64,000 bases of DNA from Clostridiales bacterium (GTDB taxonomy: Bacteria; Bacillota; Clostridia; Lachnospirales; Lachnospiraceae). Both the position numbers and the translations under genes were made by a program. The DNA is taken from positions 1-64,000 of the forward strand of contig JAJBUA010000033.1 in assembly GCA_020860565.1 (NCBI GenBank), in the 5' to 3' direction. The notes under the pieces were generated by a model, which ran no database searches, was not told the DNA's origin, and saw nothing but the letters and a program-made list of their open reading frames with translations. Positions 9,262-18,750 of this stretch are shown here, piece by piece (within the stretch, counting starts at the first letter, position 1; every line of letters begins with the position of its first letter).

Positions 9262-9582
9262 ATGGGATTCTATGAAGATATGCACCAAAGTCTCTTAGAG
9301 GCAATCGAAATGGAGCAGGGAAACATTCCACTCACACAAAAACTAAATATGCCGGCGCCTACATTCATTGCAGCCGAATCTGAAAAAGAATTAATCAATC
9401 GTTTAGTTACTATCCGTAAAGAACAACACATATCTCAAAGCCAAATAGCAGCCCTAACCGGAAATAAGCAGCAGGCCATTTCACGATTAGAAAGTGGTCA
9501 GCACAGCCCATCATTAAAATTATTTGTTAATATAGTAAATGCGTTAGGGTGTGAGGTACAAATTGTTAAAAGAACTAAATAA
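9262..9582 (+). CDS. XRE-family HTH antitoxin (HigA-like)
   Basis: IRKEQHISQSQIAALTGNKQQAISRLESGQHSPSLKLFVNIVNALG; starts 2 nt after the toxin stop. Confidence 0.85.
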   Translation: MGFYEDMHQSLLEAIEMEQGNIPLTQKLNMPAPTFIAAESEKELINRLVTIRKEQHISQSQIAALTGNKQQAISRLESGQHSPSLKLFVNIVNALGCEVQIVKRTK

Positions 9583-9737
9583 TATAAAAAAGGACTAATA
9601 TAGAACTAAATATATGAGAATTTATACATGGCCTGCACACCCGCAATCTCGGTCCTGTAAAGACGAGATTGCAAATGCGGGGTGCGAAACCATAAATATC
9701 ATTTGTCCGATATACAGATATTAATACCGGATTATCA

Positions 9738-10094
9738 TTAAGCCAGTTTTGCCTTTGCCAGCTCAGCCAGCTTTGCAAATCCCTCTGCATCGTTGACAGC
9801 CATATCCGCCAGGATCTTGCGGTTCAGATCAACCTCTGCCAGCTTCAGACCATACATAAACTTGGAATAAGAAAGACCGTTGATCCGTGCCGCCGCGTTG
9901 ATACGGGCAATCCACAATGCGCGGAACTGTCTCTTTCTCTGCTTACGTCCGGCATAAGAGCTGGTAAGTGCTCTCATTACGGACTGTTTTGCGATTCTAT
10001 ACTGCTTGGAACGTGCTCCTCTGTAACCCTTTGCCAGCTTCAGCACTCTCTTATGTCTCTTTTTTGCGTTTAAACCGCCTTTAATTCTTGCCAT
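9738..10094 (-). CDS. rplT: 50S ribosomal protein L20
   Basis: [43 protein letters not shown]. Confidence 0.99.
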   Translation of the reverse strand: MARIKGGLNAKKRHKRVLKLAKGYRGARSKQYRIAKQSVMRALTSSYAGRKQRKRQFRALWIARINAAARINGLSYSKFMYGLKLAEVDLNRKILADMAVNDAEGFAKLAELAKAKLA

Positions 10095-10125
10095 TGCGTT
10101 TTTCCTCCTTCTTTCCTGATCAATC

Positions 10126-10323
10126 CTACAGATACGGCAGAATCTTCTTCATTACTTTCTCGTTTGTGATATCAGTGACCGTACTCTTTCTGAGATTTCT
10201 CTTTCTCTTCGGGGATTTCTTAGTCAGAATATGAGATTTATATGCTTTATTTCTTTTCAGCTTACCGGTACCGGTCAGTTTGAAACGCTTTGCAGCCGCT
10301 CTCTTGGTTTTTAATTTAGGCAT
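10126..10323 (-). CDS. rpmI: 50S ribosomal protein L35
   Basis: [42 protein letters not shown]. Confidence 0.99.
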   Translation of the reverse strand: MPKLKTKRAAAKRFKLTGTGKLKRNKAYKSHILTKKSPKRKRNLRKSTVTDITNEKVMKKILPYL

Positions 10324-10354
10324 GATTCCTTCCTCCTTAATTTACATTGGTCTT

Positions 10355-10861
10355 TTACTTCTTCGCAGTTAAAAACATAACCAGGCTTCTTCCCTCAACC
10401 TTTGACGGTTTGTCGATGACCGCAATATCCTTTAACGTCTCTGCAAAATCATCAAGAATATACCTCGACTTTGACATATGAGCCATCTCACGGCCGCGGA
10501 AACGAAGCGAAACCTTTACCTTATCGCCCTTTTCCAGAAACTTGCGCGCCGCACTTACCTTGGTATTCAAGTCATTGGTGTCGATATTCGGAGTCAGGCG
10601 AACCTCTTTGACCTCAATGATCCTCTGCTTCTTCCTGGCATCCTTTTCTTTTCTGGCCATTTCGTAACGATATTTTCCATAGTCAATAATCTTACAAACC
10701 GGCGGTTTTGCGTTCGGAGCGATCTTTACCAGATCGAGTTCCGCCTCCTGCGCCATCTTGTAAGCATCTCTGGAAGACATAATACCAAGCTGCTCTCCAT
10801 TCTCCCCAATCAAACGAACTTCTCTGTCACGAATCTGTTCGTTAACCATTAAATCACTAAT
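10355..10861 (-). CDS. infC: Translation initiation factor IF-3, probable AUU start
   Basis: VNEQIRDREVRLIGENGEQLGIMSSRDA...; GGAGGT at 8-nt spacing upstream of ATT AGT GAT TTA ATG GTT AAC, so the start is extended 12 nt beyond the ATG at 10849. Confidence 0.93.
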   Translation of the reverse strand: MSDLMVNEQIRDREVRLIGENGEQLGIMSSRDAYKMAQEAELDLVKIAPNAKPPVCKIIDYGKYRYEMARKEKDARKKQRIIEVKEVRLTPNIDTNDLNTKVSAARKFLEKGDKVKVSLRFRGREMAHMSKSRYILDDFAETLKDIAVIDKPSKVEGRSLVMFLTAKK

Positions 10862-10956
10862 CGTTGTACACCTCCATTTGTCAAAAATCTGATTGATGTT
10901 TCACTGCTTCCGATCAGTCCCACCGAATTCCCTATGCGGCTTTGAAATTCCTCAAT

Positions 10957-11031
10957 CGAGCAGGATGACTTTTCCTGCTCGCCCGCGCGGGGCGCGTCCA
11001 GCGACAGCTGGAAAACTTCCTTTCGCGCCCC
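10957..11031. repeat. Structured palindromic element E1 (in the infC leader)
   Basis: Hairpin CGAGCAGGA/TCCTGCTCG, then stem GGGGCGCG/CGCGCCCC enclosing CCAGC-GACA-GCTGG-AAAACTTCC; shares architecture with 21588-21671. Confidence 0.55.
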
Positions 11032-11038
11032 TGTGCAT

Positions 11039-11068
11039 AAAAAAATGAATAGATACAAATCTATCCAT
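11039..11068 (-). terminator. Intrinsic terminator within the infC leader (attenuator candidate)
   Basis: Minus strand ATGGATAGA-TTTGTA-TCTATTCAT-TTTTTT. Confidence 0.75.
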
Positions 11069-11186
11069 CCTCATAAGTACACAACGGAAATATCCGTCAA
11101 TGTCTCTCTGTTATGAACCAGGGTCACGCGATTGTGCCGAGGTGAGGTGGATACCTGCTTTCCTGAGTTGTTTTCACAACATGTTT

Positions 11187-11214
11187 ATTATACAATGATA
11201 TTCCGGAATGTCAA
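11187..11214 (-). promoter_or_regulatory. Sigma-A promoter of infC-rpmI-rplT
   Basis: Minus strand TTGACA-N16-TATAAT. Confidence 0.8.
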
Positions 11215-11301
11215 GTAAAATCTCATGAAAAATAGTGATCATTCTCTATAAAAATTGCCGGCAATCCGTAAAAATCTTACGGACCGCCGACAGTTTCATA
11301 C

Positions 11302-12024
11302 TTAAGAAGTCTTTCCGTCAGCAACGTGAGACTCGAGAAAATCACTCTGATGAATCTTCATTAATTTTGAAGCTCTTTCTGCGTCATGATGCTCAATTGC
11401 GTCGGTCATCTGCATATGGTCACACACGCCGCTCGTATAACCAAATTCATTGTTTGCCAGAACCAACAACTCATGAATCGAAAACAGGCCCTGCATAATA
11501 TCGATCAAAAAGACATTCCCCAGAAAACGGACAAGCGCCATATGGAACTCTACTTCTTTCCGGATAAACAGTTCCTGATCTCCCACTGCCTCGAACTGTT
11601 CCCGGTTAATACTTTTCAGCTGCTCAATTAATTCCGACGTCGCCGAACCGGCAACATCGTAAATGATCTGCGGCTCGATATATCGCCGCACCTGCCGCCA
11701 TTTCCGGAATGTTTCGATATCTATGCTCACGGATGACGGATCTCTCGTTTCTCTCAGCATAATCGATTCTGTTCCCAATGCCGACAATACTGGTTCAACC
11801 GATCGGACAAAGGTTCCTTTTCCCCTCTGTGTTTCCAGCACACCGAGAACGTTGTATTTCTGGATCGCTGCCCGTATACTTGTCCGACTGCATCCCAGTT
11901 CAGCACAAAGTTCATTTTCCGACGGAAGTTTACTTCCGACCGTCCATGTGCCGGTTGCCAGCTTTCCTTTGATATGTTTCATAACCTGTTCGGTTACATT
12001 GACTCCGCTCAATCCCATACGCAA
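11302..12024 (-). CDS. FadR/GntR-family transcriptional regulator
   Basis: N-terminal wHTH (LATGTWTVGSKLPSENELCAELGCSRTSIRAAIQKYNVLGVLETQRGKGTFV) plus all-helical FCD-like domain. Confidence 0.9.
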   Translation of the reverse strand: MRMGLSGVNVTEQVMKHIKGKLATGTWTVGSKLPSENELCAELGCSRTSIRAAIQKYNVLGVLETQRGKGTFVRSVEPVLSALGTESIMLRETRDPSSVSIDIETFRKWRQVRRYIEPQIIYDVAGSATSELIEQLKSINREQFEAVGDQELFIRKEVEFHMALVRFLGNVFLIDIMQGLFSIHELLVLANNEFGYTSGVCDHMQMTDAIEHHDAERASKLMKIHQSDFLESHVADGKTS

Positions 12025-12129
12025 AAAACCTCAATTTTCAAACCATTTTTGTATCTGTTATTTATTATACTCGTTGTTTTTTACATCCGCAAGCATTTTC
12101 CTTTTTCGGTCGATCTGTCTCCGGCAAAA

Positions 12130-13410
12130 TCATGCCACCAGCATAGGCAGTGTCGTTGTAAGCGGGGGAATATAAGCAACAAGCATCATTACAATGAAGA
12201 ACAGCAAAATTAACGGCCACATATCTTTCACCAGTTTCGCCAGAGAGACTCCCCCGACGGAGCTTGCGATAAAAAGCGTCGCTCCTACCGGCGGCGTAAT
12301 CCCGCCGAAGATAAAGGTAAGTACCATTACCATGCCAAAGTGAATGCTGTCAAAACCAAAGCTTGCCGCCAACGGCTGGAAAATCGGAACCATAATGATC
12401 GCAGCCGGCGTTGTATCCATAAAACAGCCGATAATCATCATCGCTACAATCATCAGGAACATAATGATGTAAGGATTGCTGGTCAGTCCTGCAATAAAGA
12501 TGCTCAGCTTATTGGGCACCTGGAGGATTGCAATACAATAACTGAATGCGCTGGTCGACGAAAAGATCAAAGAGCTCTGTCCTACCATAAAAGCCGTTGA
12601 TTTTATCGTATCCGTTAGATCGCTCAGATGAAATTCGCGATAATAAAACACGCCGATCAAAACACCATACAGCCCAGCCACTGCTCCTGCTTCTGTAGCT
12701 GTGAAAACTCCGCTGAGTGTCCCGCCGATAATAATACCGGGCATGATAAGAGCAGGGATCGCGTCTGCCGCGGCAATCACCAATCTTTTCAGATTGAACT
12801 TCGGCCGGTAATTCCCATCGCAGTGTTCTGGATCTGTCTTCGCCTTATAATAGCAGTACAGCATCTGTGACACGCAGACCATCAGCCCGGGCACTACACC
12901 GGCAATAAAAAGCTTACCGCAGGAAATGCCTGTAATGGAAGAATACAGTACCATCAGAATCGAAGGCGGAATAATGGACCCGATTGTCGCGGAAGCACAG
13001 GTAATCGCCGTAGCATAGGGACGGCTGTATCCGGCCTCCGTCATTCCGCTGATCTCCATGACGCCGAGGGAAGCCACATCTGCCGACGTAGACCCGGAAA
13101 TGCCTGCGAACATGGTCGAAGCAAGGACATTCACCAGTGCCAGGCCGCCGGCCAGAAAGCCTACAATCTCCGAAGCGAAATTAAAAATTCTCCGTGTAAT
13201 TCCGCATCGGTTCATAATTTCTCCGGCAAAAATATACAGCGGTATTGCCATCAGTGAGAATGAATCAACTCCCGCAAACATTCGCTGAGGTATCGTCAGG
13301 ACGTCCATTCCCTGACTCATCAAATACAGCATTGAGGAGATGCCCATAACCGCCGCAACCGGTATGCCAACCAACAGCATGGCAAAAAAGGAAACAAATA
13401 AAATTGTCAT
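12130..13410 (-). CDS. TRAP transporter large permease (DctM-like)
   Basis: 426 aa; GIPVAAVMGIS, NRCGITRRIFNFA, GGITPPVGATLFIAS. Confidence 0.95.
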   Translation of the reverse strand: MTILFVSFFAMLLVGIPVAAVMGISSMLYLMSQGMDVLTIPQRMFAGVDSFSLMAIPLYIFAGEIMNRCGITRRIFNFASEIVGFLAGGLALVNVLASTMFAGISGSTSADVASLGVMEISGMTEAGYSRPYATAITCASATIGSIIPPSILMVLYSSITGISCGKLFIAGVVPGLMVCVSQMLYCYYKAKTDPEHCDGNYRPKFNLKRLVIAAADAIPALIMPGIIIGGTLSGVFTATEAGAVAGLYGVLIGVFYYREFHLSDLTDTIKSTAFMVGQSSLIFSSTSAFSYCIAILQVPNKLSIFIAGLTSNPYIIMFLMIVAMMIIGCFMDTTPAAIIMVPIFQPLAASFGFDSIHFGMVMVLTFIFGGITPPVGATLFIASSVGGVSLAKLVKDMWPLILLFFIVMMLVAYIPPLTTTLPMLVA

Positions 13411-13922
13411 GACAGCATGTCCTCCTCTTTATTTCTGTTTTTCTTTTTATCACCTTTCAGATAAAGTACAAAATTGATGAATGACTCCAATGTGACGCCC
13501 GCACAGCCGAACGCCATAATAAAATACGGAACCGCCATCGGAATCTGCATCGCAGATGACTTAATATTGACATTGGCAATCGCCATCCTGCATGTCTCAT
13601 ACGTTACAATCGCGAAAAAAACTCCCATAAAGATACGACCGATCTGTTCAATCACCATCTGTATGGTTTCCGGAAATAATCCGGTGAAAAAGTCCACATG
13701 GATATGTTTATCTTCCTTTGTCGTAAAGATAGCGCCAAGAAATATCAAAGACACAAAGCAATATCGTCCCATTTCAACAGAAATAACAATCGGGCTGTTG
13801 AAAAAGTAACGCATGATGACATTTAAATTTGTAATGCCAAACATCAGCAGGAAGAGAACAACAATCACTCCCATCAGTAATTTATTGATCAGTTCTGTAA
13901 GTTTTTTTAACTGTGCCAGCAT
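13407..13922 (-). CDS. TRAP transporter small permease (DctQ-like)
   Basis: 4-TM 171-aa protein overlapping the large permease start; NVIMRYFFNSPIVISVEMGRYCFVSLIFLGA. Confidence 0.92.
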   Translation of the reverse strand: MLAQLKKLTELINKLLMGVIVVLFLLMFGITNLNVIMRYFFNSPIVISVEMGRYCFVSLIFLGAIFTTKEDKHIHVDFFTGLFPETIQMVIEQIGRIFMGVFFAIVTYETCRMAIANVNIKSSAMQIPMAVPYFIMAFGCAGVTLESFINFVLYLKGDKKKNRNKEEDMLS

Positions 13923-13965
13923 GGCAATTTCCTACCCCTTTCCGAAATCTTAGTCCGAAAAAATC

Positions 13966-13994
13966 CAGGGCAGGCAGTGAGATCACCTGCCCTG
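13966..13994 (-). other. Intercistronic hairpin between dctP-like and dctQ-like genes
   Basis: Perfect 9-bp stem CAGGGCAGG/CCTGCCCTG; probable mRNA processing/stability hairpin. Confidence 0.6.
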
Positions 13995-14007
13995 ACCACG
14001 GAATATC

Positions 14008-15135
14008 CTAGTTCAGCGATTGCTGTACCAAATCAAACAGTGTCTGCGCCTCTTCGGAATCCATGAAATCATATGCATTATAGTCAATCTTTGCTCTCAT
14101 GGACTCGATATCAGATTCGACAAACTCCATTCCCTTTTCCTTCAGCTGGTCACGATAATCCTGGTCTGTCGTCTTGGTCGTCTCAAGACCAAAATGAGAT
14201 GCGTCCAGGCCGGCCTGCAGCAGCAGATTCTGCTCGTCCTCGTTCAGGCCATCGAACACTTTAGCCGACATGGAGAAGGTCGTCGGGGCGTTCAGATGAT
14301 TTGTCATATTGAAATATGGCGCCACTTCAAAGAACGAGTTATTCAGGCACGCATCCGGGGTGTTCTCAAGTCCGCTGACAACGCCGGTATCAATTGCTGT
14401 ATAAACTTCACCCATGGCAAGAGGAGTCGGCGCTGCTCCCATCATCTTAAACGTATCTACATAAAGAGAAGACTCCGGAACACGGATCTTTACTCCCGCA
14501 AGATCATCAACCGTATTGATTGCTTTCGTCATATACATATTGCGGAAAGCCATTACATAGTAGCCCAGATTTTTCACCTTAGCCACATCCAGGAACTGCT
14601 GTGAAGCATATTCGCCGGCCTCGCCTTCCAGAACTGCCTGCACCTGATCATAATCCTCATACATATAAGGAAGAATCAGCGCTCCCACCTGAGGAATCGA
14701 ATTTACATAAAACTCTACTGCGATAATGGCCATATCCAGCGTTCCCGCAGTAAGAGCCTCCAGGTTCTGCGCCTCGCTCCCGAGTGAAGAGCCTTCAAAC
14801 ACATTAATCGTGATCTTCCCGCCGGAAAGCTCATTCGCACGATCAGCAAGATAATGTGCCACATCGGACAGAGCGCTTCCCGATGTCGCCGTCGTCGACA
14901 GAGAAAACGTATGCTCACCGACGTTATCTGCGTTAAATTCATATGTCAGTTCCTCGGGCTCAGCCGCTTCTGTTGCTTCTGTCTCACCACTTTCCTCAAC
15001 TTTTGTTTCCTGTGTTTCCGCAGCTGTCGTCACCGTCGCAGTGGTGGCATTTGTGGTCGACGTATTGTTGAGACATCCCGTCAGGGAACTCATGGTCACA
15101 GCAGCTGCCATTAATAATGCAAGTTTCTTTTTCAT
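14008..15135 (-). CDS. TRAP transporter substrate-binding lipoprotein (DctP-like)
   Basis: Lipobox LTGCL, Thr/Glu-rich linker, DctP domain (GVKIRVPESSLYVDTFKMMGAAPTPLAMGEVYTAIDTGVVSGLEN). Confidence 0.95.
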   Translation of the reverse strand: MKKKLALLMAAAVTMSSLTGCLNNTSTTNATTATVTTAAETQETKVEESGETEATEAAEPEELTYEFNADNVGEHTFSLSTTATSGSALSDVAHYLADRANELSGGKITINVFEGSSLGSEAQNLEALTAGTLDMAIIAVEFYVNSIPQVGALILPYMYEDYDQVQAVLEGEAGEYASQQFLDVAKVKNLGYYVMAFRNMYMTKAINTVDDLAGVKIRVPESSLYVDTFKMMGAAPTPLAMGEVYTAIDTGVVSGLENTPDACLNNSFFEVAPYFNMTNHLNAPTTFSMSAKVFDGLNEDEQNLLLQAGLDASHFGLETTKTTDQDYRDQLKEKGMEFVESDIESMRAKIDYNAYDFMDSEEAQTLFDLVQQSLN

Positions 15136-15240
15136 GTTACTTTTCTCCCTTCATTAAAAAATCGTGATTGTAAAATTCAGTAGTTTTTACTGTTCCTCTG
15201 CAAGAACCTGTACTTGTCGTACTTCTTTTAGTCTGTTCGC

Positions 15241-15292
15241 CAACTTGTATTACAGCTAGGTTCATTATAGAAATCCCATAAATAAATGTCAA
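15241..15292 (-). promoter_or_regulatory. TRAP operon promoter with operator copy 1
   Basis: Minus strand TTGACA (15287-15292)-N17-TATAAT (15264-15269), with CAACTTGTATTACAG (15241-15255) just downstream of the -10. Confidence 0.75.
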
Positions 15293-15401
15293 TATTTAAT
15301 TTTAAAAAAGAACAATTTCTGCTCTTTCAACAAATTTCTGCCTTGATTTTTGTGCAAAATGCCAGTTTTTTCAAGTATGAACAAAATATTTCCTTAAATC
15401 A

Positions 15402-15446
15402 TTGCTTTTTCCCGGTTTTTTCATTATAATTCAACTTGTATTACAG
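15402..15446 (+). promoter_or_regulatory. Enolase-superfamily gene promoter with operator copy 2
   Basis: TTGCTT (15402-15407)-N17-TATAAT (15425-15430), followed by the identical CAACTTGTATTACAG (15432-15446). Confidence 0.75.
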
Positions 15447-15486
15447 CCTATTATTCATCATCATGTATGACAAGGAGGTTTCTATC

Positions 15487-16737
15487 ATGGCTACTCAGAT
15501 TCGCTCAGTCCGCGCAATTGAAACCGCTCCAGGCGGCATCAATCTGCTTGTTGTAAAAATTGAAACAAACGTAGATGGTCTTTATGGTCTCGGATGCTCC
15601 ACTTTTTGTTATCGAACGGCAACTGTCAAACATTTAATTGAAACTTATATTGCTCCTCTGCTCATCGGCAGAGAGGTCAGCCGCATATCGGATCTCTGGC
15701 AGTTAATGCACCAGAATGCTTACTGGAGATCGGGACCTATCGAAAACAATGCGATCTCCGGCGTCGATATGGCACTGTGGGATATCAAAGGAAAGATGGC
15801 CGGTATGCCTCTGTATGAACTGTTCGGCGGAAAAATGCGGGACGGCATACCGGTTTACCGTCATGCTGATGGCCGCGATATTCACGAATTAATTGAAGAT
15901 ATTAAAGGTTATCAGAGCATTGGCCTCAAATATATCCGCTGTCAGCTGGGCGCCTATGGCGGCACGGAATATGGAACTGCCTGCCCGGGCGCAGCTAAAA
16001 ATGCCAATATCGGTACTTACATTGACTCCAACCTTTATATGAGAAACACCGTAAAGATGTTCGAAGAACTTCGCGTACAATTAGGCGACGAGATCGAATT
16101 TGTCCACGACGTCCATGAACGGATCAGTCCCGCTCAGGCCAGAGAGTTCTGCCATTCTCTGGATCCTTATCGTCTATTCTTCCTGGAAGACGTCGTATCT
16201 CCGGAAAACGTAAACTGGCTCCGCGAGATTCATAATTACTGCACGACGCCTCTCAGTCATGGTGAACTTTATGTAAATACCAATGAATGGCACAACGCTG
16301 TGATCGAACATAGTGTCGATTACCTGCGTCCTCATTTATCTGACATCGGAGGCATCACTCCGGCATTGCGCATGGCTGCGTTTGCCAATCAGTTCGGCGT
16401 GCGGACCTGCTGGCACTGTCCGCCGGATCTGTCTCCGGTAGGCGCCGCCGCAATCATCCATATTGATCTTGCGATTCCTAACTTCGGACTTCAGGAATGG
16501 AGCGGTATCAAGTCCTATCAGTTCCTGCAGCAGAATAAGACCGATGATACCGCAGACGCGTTGTATGAGGTATTTACCGGTATGCCCGAATATGACAACG
16601 GTTACGTTTACGTATCCGACAAACCAGGACTCGGCGTAGATATCGACGAAAAAGCCGCGGCCCGCTACTCCTGCGATCACCCGGTTACTCTGTGGACTCA
16701 GACCCGTAACCCAGACGGTTCTCTTCAGACTCCATAG
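15487..16737 (+). CDS. Mandelate racemase/enolase superfamily dehydratase (mannonate/gluconate dehydratase, RspA-like)
   Basis: AIETAPGGINLLVVKIETNVDGLYGLGC, NAYWRSGPIENNAISGVDMALWDIKGKMAGMPLYELFGG; start placed after AAGGAGG (ORF track start 15436). Confidence 0.9.
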   Translation: MATQIRSVRAIETAPGGINLLVVKIETNVDGLYGLGCSTFCYRTATVKHLIETYIAPLLIGREVSRISDLWQLMHQNAYWRSGPIENNAISGVDMALWDIKGKMAGMPLYELFGGKMRDGIPVYRHADGRDIHELIEDIKGYQSIGLKYIRCQLGAYGGTEYGTACPGAAKNANIGTYIDSNLYMRNTVKMFEELRVQLGDEIEFVHDVHERISPAQAREFCHSLDPYRLFFLEDVVSPENVNWLREIHNYCTTPLSHGELYVNTNEWHNAVIEHSVDYLRPHLSDIGGITPALRMAAFANQFGVRTCWHCPPDLSPVGAAAIIHIDLAIPNFGLQEWSGIKSYQFLQQNKTDDTADALYEVFTGMPEYDNGYVYVSDKPGLGVDIDEKAAARYSCDHPVTLWTQTRNPDGSLQTP

Positions 16738-16842
16738 AATCAAGAGAATAATCCTTAACGCACGTTCGCGCTATCGCTGAGTACCGGTGGCGCTCAGCGC
16801 TCTGCCCGGAGGACTTTTTATCTTACAACGAACTTTCCTATA

Positions 16843-16886
16843 AAAGCAGGAAAACTGAGTACCTCGTACTTTGTCTTTCCTGCTTT
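16843..16886 (+). terminator. Intrinsic terminator
   Basis: AAAGCAGGAAA...TTTCCTGCTTT followed by ACCTTTT; nested AGTAC/GTACT. Confidence 0.65.
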
Positions 16887-17008
16887 ACCTTTTATCCTGA
16901 CTCCGTCCCCCCCTTATCCCGGAAGCTTTAAACTCATTTTGCCGACTTGTAAAAATACCGCGATTCTGCTATAGTTATCCTGTCAAAAAATAAGTTGGGA
17001 GTGATTTT

Positions 17009-18748
17009 ATGGCACTTGACGGAATCGTAATCGCAAATCTGACACACGACCTGTCGGAAAAGCTCACCGGCGGAAAGATCAATAAGATCGCGCAGCCGGA
17101 GAAGGACGAGCTTCTCTTTACAATAAAAAACGGCCGGGAACAATACCGGGTCTCTCTGTCTGCCAGCGCAAGCCTGCCGCTGGTTTATTTTACCTCACAT
17201 AACAAGACGGCGCCGCTCACGGCTCCGAATTTCTGTATGCTGCTGCGCAAGCATATCGGCTCCGGGCGCATCATCCGTGTGTGTCAGCCCGGTCTGGAAC
17301 GCGTCATCGAATTTGAGATCGAGCATCTGGACGAAATGGGCGATATCCGCCGCAAACGGCTGATCGTAGAGCTGATGGGCAAACACAGCAATATCATTTT
17401 CTGCCGGGAGGATGGCATCATTCTCGACAGCATTAAACATATCTCGTCTCAGATCAGTTCGGTGCGGGAAGTCCTGCCTGGGCGCAATTATTTCATCCCG
17501 CAAACAACAGAAAAAGCAGATCCCTTTACAGTTACAGAGGAAGATTTTATTTCCCGGATCGGCTCCGCCCCCGCGCCTCTGCAAAAAGCACTGTACCAGA
17601 AACTCACCGGTATCAGCCCGATCATGGCGACGGAACTGTGCCATATGGCTTCTTTGGACGGCGACATTTCCGCAAATACGTACTCTGCTACAGAACTGAC
17701 ACATCTCTACCATATGTTTTCTCTGATGATGGATGATGTCAGAAACGCCCGTTTTACACCCAATATCGTCTATCGGGACGACGAGCCGGAGGAATACGCT
17801 TCTCTTCCGCTGACCTGTCTGGCCGGAGAATCACGCAGGGCAGTTGTTTTCTCCAGTATCAGTGAACTTCTGGAACAGTATTACGCACAGAAAAGTATCC
17901 TGACCCGCATCCGGCAGAAATCCGCCGATCTGCGCAAAATCATCCAGACCGATCTGGAACGCAATTATAAAAAATATGACCTGCAGCTCAAGCAGCTCAA
18001 AGATACAGAAAAACGTGACCAGTATAAAGTCTGGGGAGAACTGATCAATACCTACGGCTATGAACTGTCCGGCGGCGAGAAAGAACTCCGCTGCCTCAAT
18101 TATTACACCGGTCAGGAGATCCGTATCCCTCTGGATACAAAACTCTCTGCTCAGGAAAATTCACAGAAATATTTCGCCCGCTATAATAAACTCAAACGAA
18201 CCAACGAGGCCATGAATGAACAGATTCAGGAGACCCGCCGGGTGATCGACCATCTCGAATCGATCAGTACCTCTCTCGATATCGCGGTCAAAGAGGAGGA
18301 ACTCACCCAGATCCGTGAGGAGCTGATGGAGTATGGCTTTATCCGCAAACGTCCCGCCGGAAGCAAAAAGCCGAAAATCACCAGCCGACCCTATCATTAT
18401 CTATCAAGCGACGGCTTCCATATCTATGTCGGCAAAAATAATTATCAGAACGAAGAAGTCACCTTTAAAATCGCGGATGGCGGCGACTGGTGGTTTCATG
18501 CCAAGGGCATCCCCGGTTCTCACGTCATCGTCAAGACCGAAGGAAAGGAACTCCCGGACCGGGTCTTTGAAGAAGCGGCTTCTCTTGCCGCCTATTACTC
18601 AAAGGGCCGCGCGTCAGAGAAAGTCGAGATCGATTATATCCAGCGCAAACACGTCAAAAAAGCCGCGGGAGGCGCACCGGGATTTGTCATTTATCATACC
18701 AATTATTCCATGGTGGCCGTACCGCGGCTGGAACTGCGGGAGGTGTAA
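17009..18748 (+). CDS. rqcH: NFACT-family ribosome quality control factor RqcH (Rqc2/FbpA-like)
   Basis: MALDGIVIANLTHDLSEKLTGGKINKIAQPEKDELLF...WWFHAKGIPGSHVIVKT. Confidence 0.95.
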   Translation: MALDGIVIANLTHDLSEKLTGGKINKIAQPEKDELLFTIKNGREQYRVSLSASASLPLVYFTSHNKTAPLTAPNFCMLLRKHIGSGRIIRVCQPGLERVIEFEIEHLDEMGDIRRKRLIVELMGKHSNIIFCREDGIILDSIKHISSQISSVREVLPGRNYFIPQTTEKADPFTVTEEDFISRIGSAPAPLQKALYQKLTGISPIMATELCHMASLDGDISANTYSATELTHLYHMFSLMMDDVRNARFTPNIVYRDDEPEEYASLPLTCLAGESRRAVVFSSISELLEQYYAQKSILTRIRQKSADLRKIIQTDLERNYKKYDLQLKQLKDTEKRDQYKVWGELINTYGYELSGGEKELRCLNYYTGQEIRIPLDTKLSAQENSQKYFARYNKLKRTNEAMNEQIQETRRVIDHLESISTSLDIAVKEEELTQIREELMEYGFIRKRPAGSKKPKITSRPYHYLSSDGFHIYVGKNNYQNEEVTFKIADGGDWWFHAKGIPGSHVIVKTEGKELPDRVFEEAASLAAYYSKGRASEKVEIDYIQRKHVKKAAGGAPGFVIYHTNYSMVAVPRLELREV

Positions 18749-18750
18749 AA

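Noticed and set aside
8656-9582. tRNA-Leu followed by TA module considered as the edge of an integrated element
   Set aside because: No integrase and no duplicated tRNA 3' end (attR) seen in this window
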